Below are positions 43,661 to 52,085 of a stretch of 64,000 nt of DNA, one piece after another. The stretch is from Nocardia asteroides. Lineage in GTDB: Bacteria > Actinomycetota > Actinomycetes > Mycobacteriales > Mycobacteriaceae. Under the pieces are notes generated by a model. That model searched no databases, was not told the DNA's origin, and saw nothing but the letters and a program-made list of their open reading frames with translations. The translations under genes were made by a program, and so were the position numbers. The stretch lies in assembly GCF_021183625.1 (NCBI RefSeq), contig NZ_CP089214.1, positions 6,634,001 to 6,698,000 on the forward strand, given 5' to 3'. The first letter of the stretch is position 1; every line of letters begins with the position of its first letter.

Positions 43661-44569
43661 TCAGCGCAGCGGGGGCCGTCCACCCGCCGCCGCGGTGACG
43701 GCGTCGGCGGCGGCCGCGAGCGCGGTGCCGCGGCGCTCGATCTCGGCCCCGGTGACCGCCTTGCCGACGTACATCGTGAGCACCATGCTCTGCCTGCCGC
43801 GCTCGTCGTGGGTGGGGGCGGCGAGCAGGCTGACCGGGTGCTCCTTGCGTGGCCGCAGATCGCTGCCCAGGTACACCCGCTCGCCCAGGCTCGTCACCAG
43901 CTCGGCGACGAGTTCGCGCAGCTCGGCGGGCATTTCCCTACCCGCCGCGCCGGCCAGCAGCGAGTACAGCCGCCTGCCGGCGGCCGAGGTGCTCTCGATC
44001 AGGTAGCCGCGCTCGCGGCACTCCGCGACGACCGTGCGCAGCCGCCGCTCGTCCTGCTCCAGCGGCACCGTCGGCGGCGTGCGCAGCCAGGCGTCGAAGG
44101 CGGCGTCGGTGTCCCAGAGCACGTACATGAGCCCGACCGGCGGCGCGAAGGGGTAGGTGGCGCCCACCTGCACCCGGCCCGGCCCGGTGGCGTCCAGCAC
44201 CACGATCTTGCCGCCGACCACGGCCGATGCCGTGCAGGTGGTGCGGTAGCGCACGCTCAGCGGCTCCAGCTCGGCGCGGGCGAGCGCGGAGACCGCGAAG
44301 TTCTCCTGGGCCGCCCGCCCGGCGCCGATCAGCGCGGGGCCGAGGCCGTAGCCGCGGGTGCGCGGATCCCGGATCAGGTACCCGGCGGCGGTGAGCTCGG
44401 TGAGAATGCCCAGGCAGGTGGGTTTGGCGAGCCCGAGCTCGCGGGCGATCTCGGAGAGGCCGTAGCGCGAGCCGCCGTTCGCCACCAGGAAATCGAGCAC
44501 CCGGAGCACCCGGACGGTGGGGGCGGAGCGCCGGGCGACGGTGCCGTCTCCGATCGCGACCTCGGACAC
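43661..44569 (-). CDS. IclR-family transcriptional regulator
   Basis: 302 residues from a GTG. The winged helix has R-Y-G-L-S-E-I-A-R-E-L-G-L-A-K-P-T-C-L-G-I-L near residue 37, then G-Y-L-I-R-D-P-R-T-R-G-Y-G-L-G-P. The effector domain spans ~80-290. It lies between cysD (co-directional) and the divergent DUF1214 gene, so it probably controls both units. A perfect KstR-type palindrome sits only 14 bases from its start, so a second, TetR-type regulator may act there too. Confidence 0.9.
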   Translation of the reverse strand: MSEVAIGDGTVARRSAPTVRVLRVLDFLVANGGSRYGLSEIARELGLAKPTCLGILTELTAAGYLIRDPRTRGYGLGPALIGAGRAAQENFAVSALARAELEPLSVRYRTTCTASAVVGGKIVVLDATGPGRVQVGATYPFAPPVGLMYVLWDTDAAFDAWLRTPPTVPLEQDERRLRTVVAECRERGYLIESTSAAGRRLYSLLAGAAGREMPAELRELVAELVTSLGERVYLGSDLRPRKEHPVSLLAAPTHDERGRQSMVLTMYVGKAVTGAEIERRGTALAAAADAVTAAAGGRPPLR

Positions 44570-44582
44570 TGTTGACCACTCC

Positions 44583-44596
44583 TAGAACAAGTTCTA
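44583..44596. promoter_or_regulatory. Perfect KstR-type operator
   Basis: TAGAACAAGTTCTA is a perfect palindrome that fits the KstR consensus TnnAACnnGTTnnA, in the divergent promoter of the IclR-cysDNC and DUF1214-SDR-sulfotransferase units. Confidence 0.7.
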
Positions 44597-44614
44597 ATCT
44601 TCGAACGGAGGAAA

Positions 44615-44631
44615 TGTACCACGTCGGTACA
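44615..44631. promoter_or_regulatory. TGTACC-N5-GGTACA dyad, second operator candidate
   Basis: A perfect 6-bp inverted repeat with a five-base spacer, 27 bases before the DUF1214 start. It could be the IclR site. Its core recurs at 22856-22870. Confidence 0.45.
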
Positions 44632-44657
44632 TATATGGAACACGACCGGGAGGCAAC

Positions 44658-45818
44658 GTGCTCAGCAAGCCGTTCGCGGAGGCGATCGCCGAGGCGGAGG
44701 AGATCATCACCTCGGCCGCGCAGGTGAAGACCGAACAGGACCTCGTCGAGGGCTTCGACTACCTGGGCGGCAGCATTCGCGCCGCGCTCCAGCTGGCCTG
44801 GGCCTACGACCGCGACTTCCCGTTCTTCGCCAGGTCCACCGGCCCCTACACCAAGATGGGGCTGGACAACCCGGACACCCTCTACTTCCACGCCTTCCTC
44901 CGCCCGGGGGCGGAGTACCTGGTCAGCGGGGTCCGCGGCAGCACCCGCGACCTGAGCTTCCAGGTGCTGAACGGCAACTACACCCCCGCCGAGGTGCCGG
45001 ACAGCCAGACCGCCTTCGACGACCGGGAGCTGGACATCGCCCCGGACGGCAGCTATCAGCTCCGCTTCGGCCCCGGCCCGGCCCGCCCCGGCTACGTGCA
45101 GCTCGCCGAGGACTCGTCGATGCTCGCGGTGCGCGAGGTCTACGGCGACTGGTCCGAGCGGCCCGGCACCATCCGGATCGAGCGGGTGGACACCGTCGGC
45201 GAGGCGCCGCCCGCGCTCACCCGCGAGCTGCTGGCCAAGCGGTACGAGGTGGCGGCCAGGAACCTGACCTCCCGGCTGCGCACCTTCCTCGCCTTCCCGG
45301 AGTGGTTCTACCTGAACCTGCCGGTCAACACGATGACCGAGCCGCGCCGCACCCCCGGCGGGCTCTCCACCCAGTTCTCCTCGGTCGGCCACTACGACCT
45401 CACCGACGACCAGGTGCTCATCCTGACCGTGCCGAAGTCGGACGCGCCCTACCAGGGCTTCCAGCTCGGCACCATCTGGTACCTCTCGCTGGACTACATC
45501 AACCACCAGACCAGCCTGAACGCCGACCAGTCCCGGGTCGACCCGGACGGCAAGATCCGGCTCGTCATCAGCGAGCGCGACCCCGGGCTGGCCAACTGGG
45601 TCGAGCGCACCGGCCACGACCGCGGCTACCTGCAGTTCCGCTGGCAGCGGCTGGCCCGCGACCTGAAGCCGGAGGACGGGCCCGAGGTGCAGCTCGTCTC
45701 CTTCGACGAGCTCCCGGAGAAGCTGCCCTACTACGAGGAGGCCCGGGTGACCCCGGAGCAGTGGCGCGAGCGGATCGCCTTCCGGCAGCGCACGCACGCG
45801 GATCGGATGCTGGGATGA
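44658..45818 (+). CDS. DUF1214 domain protein of the sulfotransferase cluster
   Basis: 386 residues from a GTG with GGGAGGCAAC before it. The C-terminal half carries DUF1214 features: Q-F-S-S-V-G-H-Y-D-L-T-D-D-Q-V-L-I-L-T-V-P, then G-T-I-W-Y-L-S-L-D-Y-I-N-H-Q-T-S. No signal peptide is seen, unlike the DUF1254/1214 exported group. As I recall, M. tuberculosis has the same trio (Rv3531c-Rv3530c-Rv3529c) beside cholesterol genes. Its ATGA junction with the SDR couples the two. Role unknown. Confidence 0.85.
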   Translation: MLSKPFAEAIAEAEEIITSAAQVKTEQDLVEGFDYLGGSIRAALQLAWAYDRDFPFFARSTGPYTKMGLDNPDTLYFHAFLRPGAEYLVSGVRGSTRDLSFQVLNGNYTPAEVPDSQTAFDDRELDIAPDGSYQLRFGPGPARPGYVQLAEDSSMLAVREVYGDWSERPGTIRIERVDTVGEAPPALTRELLAKRYEVAARNLTSRLRTFLAFPEWFYLNLPVNTMTEPRRTPGGLSTQFSSVGHYDLTDDQVLILTVPKSDAPYQGFQLGTIWYLSLDYINHQTSLNADQSRVDPDGKIRLVISERDPGLANWVERTGHDRGYLQFRWQRLARDLKPEDGPEVQLVSFDELPEKLPYYEEARVTPEQWRERIAFRQRTHADRMLG

Positions 45819-46690
45819 GCGGGGCGAGTTCCGCCGTTCCCGGGCCGGGTTCGCCGGCCGCGGGGGCGCAGCCCGGACACGATGCGGCGGCAACTGCCGC
45901 GCTCGGCGGCGCCGGGCTGCTGACCGGCAAGGTCGTGGTCGTCTCCGGGATCGGCCCCGGCCTCGGCCGCTCGATCGCCGTGCGCGCCGCGCTGGCCGGG
46001 GCGGATGTCGTGCTCGCCGCGCGCACCGAGAAGCGGCTGGACAAGGTCGCCGCCGAGGTGCGCGAGATCGGCCGGAAGGCCCTGGTCGTGCCGACCGACA
46101 TCACCGACGAGGCCGCCGCCGAGAACCTGGTGCGCACCGCGGTGGACGAGCTCGGCCGGGTGGACGCCCTGGTGAACAACGCCTTCGCCATCCCGCCGAT
46201 CACCGACCTCGCCACCGTCGAGCTGGACGGCGTGCGCGCCGGGTTCGAGACCAATGTGCTCGGCGCGCTGCGGCTGACCAGGCTCTTCGTGCCCGCGCTC
46301 GCGGCGACGAGCGGCTCGGTCGTGATGATCAACTCGGCGGTGCTGCGGCACTCCAGGCGCACCTTCGGCCCGTACAAGATGGCGAAGGCGAGCCTGCTGG
46401 CGCTGGCGCAGAGCCTGGCCACCGAGCTCGGGCCGCAGGGCATCCGGGTGAACTCGGTCGCCCCCGGCTACATCTACGCGGGCAACCTGAAGTGGTACTT
46501 CGACTACCAGGCCAAGGAGCGCGGGATCACCCACGAGGAGGTCTACGCGGAGACCGCGGAGAGCACCGACCTGCGCAAACTGCCGGAGCCGGACGAGATC
46601 GCCGACGCGGTGCTCTTCTTCGCCTCCCCGCTCTCCCGCATCGTCACCGGCGCCTGTCTCGACGTCAACGCCGGCGAATTCCACCACTAG
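45815..46690 (+). CDS. SDR oxidoreductase of the sulfotransferase cluster
   Basis: 291 residues; the start overlaps the DUF1214 stop. After a ~35-residue Pro/Ala-rich extension comes the cofactor motif V-S-G-I-G-P-G-L-G, a variant of T-G-x3-G-x-G, then N-N-A-F, I-N-S-A-V and the catalytic Y-K-M-A-K. S-V-A-P-G-Y and D-V-N-A-G-E follow as usual. The middle operon position between DUF1214 and the sulfotransferase matches Rv3530c. It may form or reduce the hydroxyl that is later sulfated; inference. Confidence 0.88.
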   Translation: MSGASSAVPGPGSPAAGAQPGHDAAATAALGGAGLLTGKVVVVSGIGPGLGRSIAVRAALAGADVVLAARTEKRLDKVAAEVREIGRKALVVPTDITDEAAAENLVRTAVDELGRVDALVNNAFAIPPITDLATVELDGVRAGFETNVLGALRLTRLFVPALAATSGSVVMINSAVLRHSRRTFGPYKMAKASLLALAQSLATELGPQGIRVNSVAPGYIYAGNLKWYFDYQAKERGITHEEVYAETAESTDLRKLPEPDEIADAVLFFASPLSRIVTGACLDVNAGEFHH

Positions 46691-46700
46691 GAGCACTGCC

Positions 46701-47867
46701 ATGACCACGATGGGCCGTGCCGAGATCGGCACGATCGACGACCTGCACGCCTCGGCGACCAAGGTGATCGGGCTCGAGGACTTCGGCGCCGACGACTACC
46801 GCGCGGGGCTGGCGGTGCTGCTGGAGTCGTACGCCGCCGACGCCGAGCTGACCCCATGGGGGAACAAGATCAATCGGGCGCTGCTGCGCGGCGGGCTGAT
46901 CGCGCGGGCACTCAGCGAGAGTGCCTGGCAGAAGTACCCGGAGCACGCGCAGGTGCCGGTCGAGCGCCCGATCTTCGTCACCGGGCTGCCGCGCTCCGGC
47001 ACCACCGCGGTGCACCGGCTGCTCACCGCCGACCCCATGCACCAGGGGCTGGAGATGTGGCTCACCGAGATGCCGCAGCCCCGCCCGCCGCGCGACACCT
47101 GGGCGAGCAACCCGGTGTACCAGGGCATTTCGGCCGGGTACGAGAAACATCACGTGGAGCATCCCGAGTTCATGGGCGTGCACCACATCTCGGCCGACCA
47201 GGTCGAGGAGTGCTGGCAGCTGCTGCGCCAGTCCGCCATGTCCATCTCCTACGAGTGCCTGGCCTACCTGCCCACCTACTCCGACTGGCTGCGCGGCCAG
47301 GACTGGACCTCGGCCTACCGACGGCACAGGAAGAACCTGCAGCTCATCGGGTTACCCAACGCCGAACAGCGCTGGGTGCTCAAGAACCCGAGCCACCTCT
47401 TCGCCCTCGACGCCCTCTTCGCCGTCTACCCGGACGCCCTGGTCGTGCAGCTGCACCGCGAGCCGAGCACCATCATCGCCTCGGTCTGCAGCCTGAACGA
47501 GAAAGCCAGCGCGGGGTGGTCGGAGAAGTTCCGCGGCGACGTGGTCGGCAGCACCCAGCTCGAGCTGTGGGCGCGCGGCGCGGACACCTTCCGCGCCGAT
47601 CGGGCCGCGTACGACCAGGCGCAGTTCATCGACGTCTACTACGACGACTTCGTCGCCGACCCGCTCGCCGCCGTCCGCGGCATCTACCGGCACTTCGGCA
47701 TCGACCTGACCCCCGCCGCGGAGCAGAAGATGACAGCGCTGCACAACGCGAGCACCTCCGGCGCGGCCCGCCCGCAGCACCGGTACACGCTCGACGACTA
47801 CGGCCTCACCGCCGGGCAGGTGGACGAGCGCTTCGCGGAGTACCGCGCCGCGCACTTCCCCGGATAA
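46701..47867 (+). CDS. PAPS-dependent sulfotransferase
   Basis: 388 residues. The 5'-phosphosulfate loop is T-G-L-P-R-S-G-T-T (about residues 94-102). The 3'-phosphate region is V-V-Q-L-H-R-E-P-S-T-I-I-A-S-V-C near residue 250. H-H-V-E-H-P-E-F-M-G-V-H-H-type residues fit the bacterial Sulfotransfer_3 family (Stf). It should move sulfate from PAPS to a hydroxyl acceptor. The PAPS-making cysDNC genes diverge from the same promoter region, so donor and enzyme may be made together. The acceptor is unknown; a steroid or lipid is suggested by the KstR-type box. Confidence 0.9.
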   Translation: MTTMGRAEIGTIDDLHASATKVIGLEDFGADDYRAGLAVLLESYAADAELTPWGNKINRALLRGGLIARALSESAWQKYPEHAQVPVERPIFVTGLPRSGTTAVHRLLTADPMHQGLEMWLTEMPQPRPPRDTWASNPVYQGISAGYEKHHVEHPEFMGVHHISADQVEECWQLLRQSAMSISYECLAYLPTYSDWLRGQDWTSAYRRHRKNLQLIGLPNAEQRWVLKNPSHLFALDALFAVYPDALVVQLHREPSTIIASVCSLNEKASAGWSEKFRGDVVGSTQLELWARGADTFRADRAAYDQAQFIDVYYDDFVADPLAAVRGIYRHFGIDLTPAAEQKMTALHNASTSGAARPQHRYTLDDYGLTAGQVDERFAEYRAAHFPG

Positions 47868-47870
47868 CGG

Positions 47871-48542
47871 CTACTGCTGGCCCGGCTTCAGGACGATGAA
47901 GAGGCCGTGCGCCTCGGCGCAGAGGCGGTCGCCGTCGTGCAGGGTGGCGCGGACGTAGACCTTGCGGCCCTCCTGCCGCTCGGTCCACGCGTGCAGGTTC
48001 AGTTCGCGGTCGAGCGGGGTGATGGCGCGGTAGTCGACGGTGAGCGAGGCGGTGCGGGTGATCGCGCCGGAGGTGAGCGCGGCGGCCATGCCGAGCAGGT
48101 CGTCGAAGCCGAGCGCGATGTGGCCGCCGTGCGCGGCCGAGTTGCCGCCGAGGTGGAAGGCGCGGAAGACGATGCGGCCGTGCACGCCGGTCGCGTCGGC
48201 GGAGTCGATCTGGTAGGGCGGCAGTGTCAGGTTGCCGCGGGAGGGCAGGTCGTTGCGGGTCCAGTTGGGCAGCGACCACTCGTCCACCGCGGCGCCGGCC
48301 AGCTCGTCGTTCAGCTTGGTCAGCTGGGTGATGATGTGCTGGGAGAGCTCGTCGCCCGGGTCGGCCATGCGGGCCCGGTCCATGAGCAGCCGGACCTGTT
48401 CGATGAAGTCGCCGTAGAGTTCGCCGCCGCGCCGCGCCGCGTCCGCCGCCGCGTTCGCCTCGATCAGCTCGACCATCGGCCGGAAGCCGCCTGCGTGGTG
48501 GTCGGCGCTGGGCAGCGCCGGGTCGAGCCGCTGTTCGTTCAT
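47871..48542 (-). CDS. PaaI-family hot-dog thioesterase
   Basis: 223 residues; GTGAGGGG precedes the ATG. The hot-dog domain is at ~120-215: F-H-L-G-G-N-S-A-A-H-G-G-H-I-A-L-G-F-D-D-L-L-G, then T-A-S-L-T-V-D-Y-R-A-I-T-P-L. H-G-G replaces the usual H-G-G/N-x-G catalytic turn in the expected position. An ~100-residue helical N-terminal part is extra. It probably hydrolyses an acyl-CoA. It converges on the sulfotransferase with a 3-base gap. Confidence 0.85.
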   Translation of the reverse strand: MNEQRLDPALPSADHHAGGFRPMVELIEANAAADAARRGGELYGDFIEQVRLLMDRARMADPGDELSQHIITQLTKLNDELAGAAVDEWSLPNWTRNDLPSRGNLTLPPYQIDSADATGVHGRIVFRAFHLGGNSAAHGGHIALGFDDLLGMAAALTSGAITRTASLTVDYRAITPLDRELNLHAWTERQEGRKVYVRATLHDGDRLCAEAHGLFIVLKPGQQ

Positions 48543-48616
48543 CCCCTCACGGTAACGGTAACCGGATGGTCGCCTCGCAGGTGGGAGCGGCAGAGGTGAG
48601 CAGCGGCACACCGGGT

Positions 48617-49138
48617 TCAGCTGCCGGTGCGGCCGTCGACGCACTGGCGGAGCAGGTCGGCGTGGCCGTTGTGCCTGGCGTACTCCTCGAGCAGGTGGAG
48701 GTAGATCCAGCGCAGCGAGTAGGGCTCTCCGGTGATCGGATGGTGGCCGTCGTGGTCGAGCGCGAGATGTTCGACCGCCAGGTCGGCCGCCGTGGTTTCC
48801 CGGTGGTAGGTCGCGAAATCGGTCGCGGCGTTCGCCGGGTCGGCATCGTCGAAATCGCCGTCCGGGTTGTCCGTGGCGCAGTAGAGGTAGCCGAGGCGCT
48901 CGCCCGCGGCGGTCGTGCGGAGCCAGCCGCGCTCCACCTCGGAGAGGTGCCGGATCAGCCCGAGCAGGGAGAGGGTCGACGGTGGGACGGCCCGGCGGGC
49001 GAGCTGCTCGCCGTCGAGCCCGGCGCAGCGGTCGAGCAGGGTGGCGCGCTGGCGCGCGAGCCGCGCGCGCAGCTGCGCCGCCTCGGTGCCGGTCGGCGGG
49101 ACGGGGTCGCGCTCGACGGCCGGTGCTGTCCACGTCAC
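48617..49138 (-). CDS. DinB/DUF664 family protein
   Basis: 173 residues from a GTG at 49138; an ATG at 49189 is the alternative and neither has a clear ribosome site. The fold is a DinB four-helix bundle with metal-site His residues: L-G-L-I-R-H-L-S-E-V-E-R-G-W-L near residue 63 and L-H-L-L-E-E-Y-A-R-H-N-G-H-A-D near the end (H-x3-H type). Actinobacterial members include mycothiol- or bacillithiol-dependent transferases. Its start lies about 100 bases from the 18-bp repeat array. Confidence 0.85.
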   Translation of the reverse strand: MTWTAPAVERDPVPPTGTEAAQLRARLARQRATLLDRCAGLDGEQLARRAVPPSTLSLLGLIRHLSEVERGWLRTTAAGERLGYLYCATDNPDGDFDDADPANAATDFATYHRETTAADLAVEHLALDHDGHHPITGEPYSLRWIYLHLLEEYARHNGHADLLRQCVDGRTGS

Positions 49139-49234
49139 GCCGGTGACGGTAGTGCGGGCGCGCTCGGCCCGCGAGCGATGGTGTGCCACGGCCCCGCGCG
49201 CTCGGCGCCAGCGACGCCGGAGCCGCCCGCCGGT

Positions 49235-49376
49235 CCAGCACCCGCAGGATCGAGTGCACCCGCGGGACCGAGTGCACCCGCGGGACCGAGTGCACCCGCG
49301 GGACCGAGTGCACCCGCGGGACCGAGTGCACCCGCGGGACCGAGTGCACCCGCGGGACCGAGTGCACCCGCACGGG
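49235..49376. repeat. 18-bp tandem repeat array, six perfect units plus two degenerate
   Basis: Six identical copies of CGAGTGCACCCGCGGGAC run from 49251 to 49358, with a degenerate copy on each side. Each unit holds two palindromes, GTGCAC and CCCGCGGG. The array lies between the DinB gene's upstream side and the stop of the mycothiol-dependent enzyme. No spacers separate the units, so it is not CRISPR. Function unknown: regulatory array or strain-variable minisatellite. Confidence 0.9.
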
Positions 49377-49390
49377 CAGGGCGGGCCGCG

Positions 49391-50026
49391 CTATCCGGCC
49401 TCGTACCGGGAAGCCTGCTCCCCGGCGAGCCGCCCGGCGGGGAGTTTGCGCCCGCAGAGCACGAGCAGCAGGTCCTGGGCGGTCCCGGAGACGACCGACT
49501 CCGGGGCGTCCCCGGTCAGGCTCCAGTCCAGGTCGTCGGCGCGCAGCTCGACCCCGGACAGGTCGGTGCCGAAGTAGCTCACCTGCTGGGGCTTGGTGTC
49601 CGCGAGCACGACCGCGACCCGCTCGATCGGAACGCGGCGCGGCAATCCGAGCGCGACGGTGATGTCCATCCCGTGGATCACCTCGTGCGCCAGCGTCGCC
49701 TCGTACCCGCTGCCCGGCGGCTTCCAGGGATGGCCGGCGTTGTCGCGCAGGCTCGCCACCAGCTCCTCCGGCGTCAGCGCGGCGGCATCGGCGCGGGCCC
49801 GGCGATCGGACATCCGGTTGAAGTTCCCGCGCGCCTTCACCATGTCCAGCGCGAAGCGCGGTAGCGAGAGGCGGTAGGCCATGGTCATGTGCGCCAGTAC
49901 CTCGCGCGGCCGCCAGCCGGCGCACAGCGTCGGCGCCTCCCAGGCCGCGGCGTCGAGCCCGGCGAGCAGCTCGGCGAGCTCGGTGCGCTCGGCCGCGATG
50001 GCGGCGCGCACCTCGGTGTCGGACAT
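49391..50026 (-). CDS. Mycothiol-dependent maleylpyruvate isomerase family protein
   Basis: 211 residues. The DinB-type N-domain has L-C-A-G-W-R-P-R-E-V-L-A-H-M-T (about residues 34-48), the family's metal His, and E-V-I-H-G-M-D-I near residue 121. The C-terminal part (L-T-G-D-A-P-E-S-V-V-S-G-T-A-Q-D-L-L-L-V-L-C-G-R) matches the MDMPI C-domain. These enzymes use mycothiol in isomerisation or detoxification. It is divergent from the small gene at 50108. Confidence 0.87.
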   Translation of the reverse strand: MSDTEVRAAIAAERTELAELLAGLDAAAWEAPTLCAGWRPREVLAHMTMAYRLSLPRFALDMVKARGNFNRMSDRRARADAAALTPEELVASLRDNAGHPWKPPGSGYEATLAHEVIHGMDITVALGLPRRVPIERVAVVLADTKPQQVSYFGTDLSGVELRADDLDWSLTGDAPESVVSGTAQDLLLVLCGRKLPAGRLAGEQASRYEAG

Positions 50027-50107
50027 AGGTCTCCCTTCAGGGTCGCTCTGCAGAGTGGAGACGGTGCCCGGCCGCCGGAGTCATCGGTGTCTGCGACACT
50101 CGGGTTC

Positions 50108-50473
50108 GTGTCCGAGAACCGCGCACCGCTGCTCGAGCTCCGCCGCGGCGCCGACCACATCCTGGCCCGGTGGCTGCCGGACGGGATGTACGAGCTCGAG
50201 CACGGCGACGGCGGCGACCGCTACCAGCTCTTCACCGCGGACGCCGTGCTGGTCCGCGACGTCCTGGCGTCCTGGCTGGACGGGGAGGCGTGGTGGCACC
50301 GCACCGTCGCCTGGTCGCGGATCGACCCGGCCGTCGCGGAGATGCGCGCGCTCCGCGACGAACTCACCGGCATGCTGGACGGGTTCGGCGGCTTCGAGTC
50401 CGCGGTCGACGTCATGGACGACGCGCTGGCCCGGTTCGACGCCGAGATCGCCCGGCTCGACCGCGACGACTGA
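50108..50473 (+). CDS. Small conserved protein of unknown function
   Basis: 121 residues from a GTG. The N-terminal part is beta-rich (L-L-E-L-R-R-G-A-D-H, M-Y-E-L-E-H), the rest helical with W-L-D-G-E-A-W-W. No family is recognised. It ends flush against the stop of idi on the other strand, with no space between. Its independent orientation argues against a role in the encapsulin operon. Confidence 0.55.
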   Translation: MSENRAPLLELRRGADHILARWLPDGMYELEHGDGGDRYQLFTADAVLVRDVLASWLDGEAWWHRTVAWSRIDPAVAEMRALRDELTGMLDGFGGFESAVDVMDDALARFDAEIARLDRDD

Positions 50474-51025
50474 TCAGCGGGGTGCCACGAGGGCGAGCTC
50501 GAGCACCCCGCCCAGCCACGGCGCGTACCGCTGCGGGTGCTCCCGCAGGTCGCGTCCGAGCTGCCCGGGCTCGACCCAGGCGTAGTCGGCGACCTCCGCC
50601 GGGTCCGGGTGCGGTTCATCGCCCGCGTGCGGGCCGACGACCACGTGGTCGTACTCGAACTCGACCCGCCCGGTGCGCGGGTCGGCGGCCCGATAGGTGA
50701 AGGCGCCGGCCTCGCGGAGCGCAGCGCCGAGGCCGAGCTCCTCGCGGAGCCGGATGCCCGCGGCCTCGGTCACCGGCTGCCCCGGCGCCGGGTGCCCGCA
50801 GCAGGTGTTGGCCCAGCGCAGCGGGAACCGGGTCTTCACCGCCGCGCGCTGCTGGAGCAGCACCCGCCCGGAGGCGTCGAAGAGCAGCACCGAGAAGGCG
50901 CGGTGCAGCATGCCGGGGGAGCGGTGCGCCCGCGCCACCGAGCAGGTGCCGACCGCAGCCCCCGCCGCGTCGACCAGCTCGATCGGCAGCGCCTCCCGGC
51001 CGGTCGGCGCGGCGTCGTTCACCAT
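50474..51025 (-). CDS. idi: Isopentenyl-diphosphate delta-isomerase, type I
   Basis: 183 residues, the usual size of Idi-1. It is a Nudix-fold enzyme with R-W-A-N-T-C-C-G-H-P, where the Cys is catalytic, L-R-E-E-L-G-L in the Nudix region, and F-E-Y-D-H-V with the second catalytic Glu. H-R-A-F-S-V-L-L-F is the typical start of the fold. It interconverts IPP and DMAPP. It is last in the encapsulin-geosmin operon and overlaps the polyprenyl synthase by seven bases, so it supplies starter units for the same pathway. Confidence 0.95.
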   Translation of the reverse strand: MVNDAAPTGREALPIELVDAAGAAVGTCSVARAHRSPGMLHRAFSVLLFDASGRVLLQQRAAVKTRFPLRWANTCCGHPAPGQPVTEAAGIRLREELGLGAALREAGAFTYRAADPRTGRVEFEYDHVVVGPHAGDEPHPDPAEVADYAWVEPGQLGRDLREHPQRYAPWLGGVLELALVAPR

Positions 51026-52050
51026 GTCCGGTCCGCGGCGAGCGCCGCGAGCGCGTCCAGATCCGCACCGGCCGCCGGATCGCTGCTCAGCTCCGCGATC
51101 ATCGTCCTCGCCCGCTCGCACAGCTCGGCGGCCTGGCTCCGGCTCCAGTCCCGCCCGCCCGCGGCCGCGACGAGCTCCGCCGCCGTGCGCAATTCGGCGT
51201 CGTCGAGCGGCTCGTCGCGGTGGTAGAGCGCGGCGAGCGCGGTGGCCTCGGCCGTTCCGGCGGCGAGCGCGAAGACCACCGGCAGCGATTTCTTCCGGCT
51301 GCGCAGATCGGAGTAGACCGATTTGCCGGTGCTGTGCGCGTCGCCCCAGATCCCGAGCAGGTCGTCGACGTGCTGGAAGGCCCGGCCGACGAGGCTGCCG
51401 ATCTCGCGCAGCCGCAGCAGCTCACCCGGCCCGGCGGCACCGAAGAGCCCGCCGAGCTCGGCCGCGCAGCCGAAGAGCGCGCCGGTCTTCCGATCGGTCA
51501 TCGCCAGGCACTCGGCGACGGTGACATCGCGGCGGCGCTCGAAACTCAGGTCGGCGCACTGCCCTTCGACGAGCTCGAGCACCGCGCGGTTCAGCAGCTC
51601 GGCCGCGGCGGCGGCCCTGGCGTCCGCGGTCCCGGCGAGCAGCGCGAAGGCCTGGGTGGCGAGCGCGTCGCCTGCCAGGATCGCGGGCCCGATGCCGAAG
51701 ACGGTCCACGCGGTCGGCCGGTGCCTGCGGGTGGTGTCGCGGTCCATGACGTCGTCGTGCAGCAGCGAGAAGTTGTGCACGAGCTCCACCGCGGCGGCGG
51801 CGGGCAGCGCGTTCGCGATCTCGCCGCCGGTCACGGTGCAGGCCGCCAGCACGAAGGCGGGCCGCAGCGCCTTGCCGCCGGTGTGCCGCTCGGGCAGCCC
51901 GTCCCGGTCCCACCACCCGAAGTGGTAGCCGGCGATGTGGCGGATCGTGGGCGGCATGGCGTCGACGGCGGCCTGCAGGGTGGCCGCACACGCCGCGCGG
52001 CTGTCGGCGAGCACGTCGGTGTGGTGATCCTTGGCGATTTCCCGGGTCAT
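51019..52050 (-). CDS. Polyprenyl (farnesyl/geranylgeranyl) diphosphate synthase
   Basis: 343 residues. First Asp-rich motif D-D-V-M-D at 99-103 in the context L-L-H-D-D-V-M-D-R-D-T-T-R-R-H. Second motif D-D-L-L-G-I-W-G-D at 229-237, the form seen in actinobacterial GGPP/FPP synthases. G-G-K-A-L-R-P near residue 58 binds IPP. Geosmin synthase uses FPP, so FPP is the product expected from context, but chain length is not fixed by sequence. It lies 35 bases after the second shell gene and overlaps idi. Confidence 0.9.
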   Translation of the reverse strand: MTREIAKDHHTDVLADSRAACAATLQAAVDAMPPTIRHIAGYHFGWWDRDGLPERHTGGKALRPAFVLAACTVTGGEIANALPAAAAVELVHNFSLLHDDVMDRDTTRRHRPTAWTVFGIGPAILAGDALATQAFALLAGTADARAAAAAELLNRAVLELVEGQCADLSFERRRDVTVAECLAMTDRKTGALFGCAAELGGLFGAAGPGELLRLREIGSLVGRAFQHVDDLLGIWGDAHSTGKSVYSDLRSRKKSLPVVFALAAGTAEATALAALYHRDEPLDDAELRTAAELVAAAGGRDWSRSQAAELCERARTMIAELSSDPAAGADLDALAALAADRTW

Positions 52051-52085
52051 GAGCGGTGTCCTGATCGGTTCGCAGGGATGGAGTG

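Noticed and set aside
49235..49376. CRISPR array
   Set aside because: Units are directly adjacent with no spacers and no cas genes are nearby.
49183..49662. Repeat protein encoded by the 18-bp array (T-E-C-T-R-G or P-S-A-P-A-G repeats)
   Set aside because: Frames through the array exist on both strands only because the unit length is a multiple of three; none joins a recognisable domain or has a good start.
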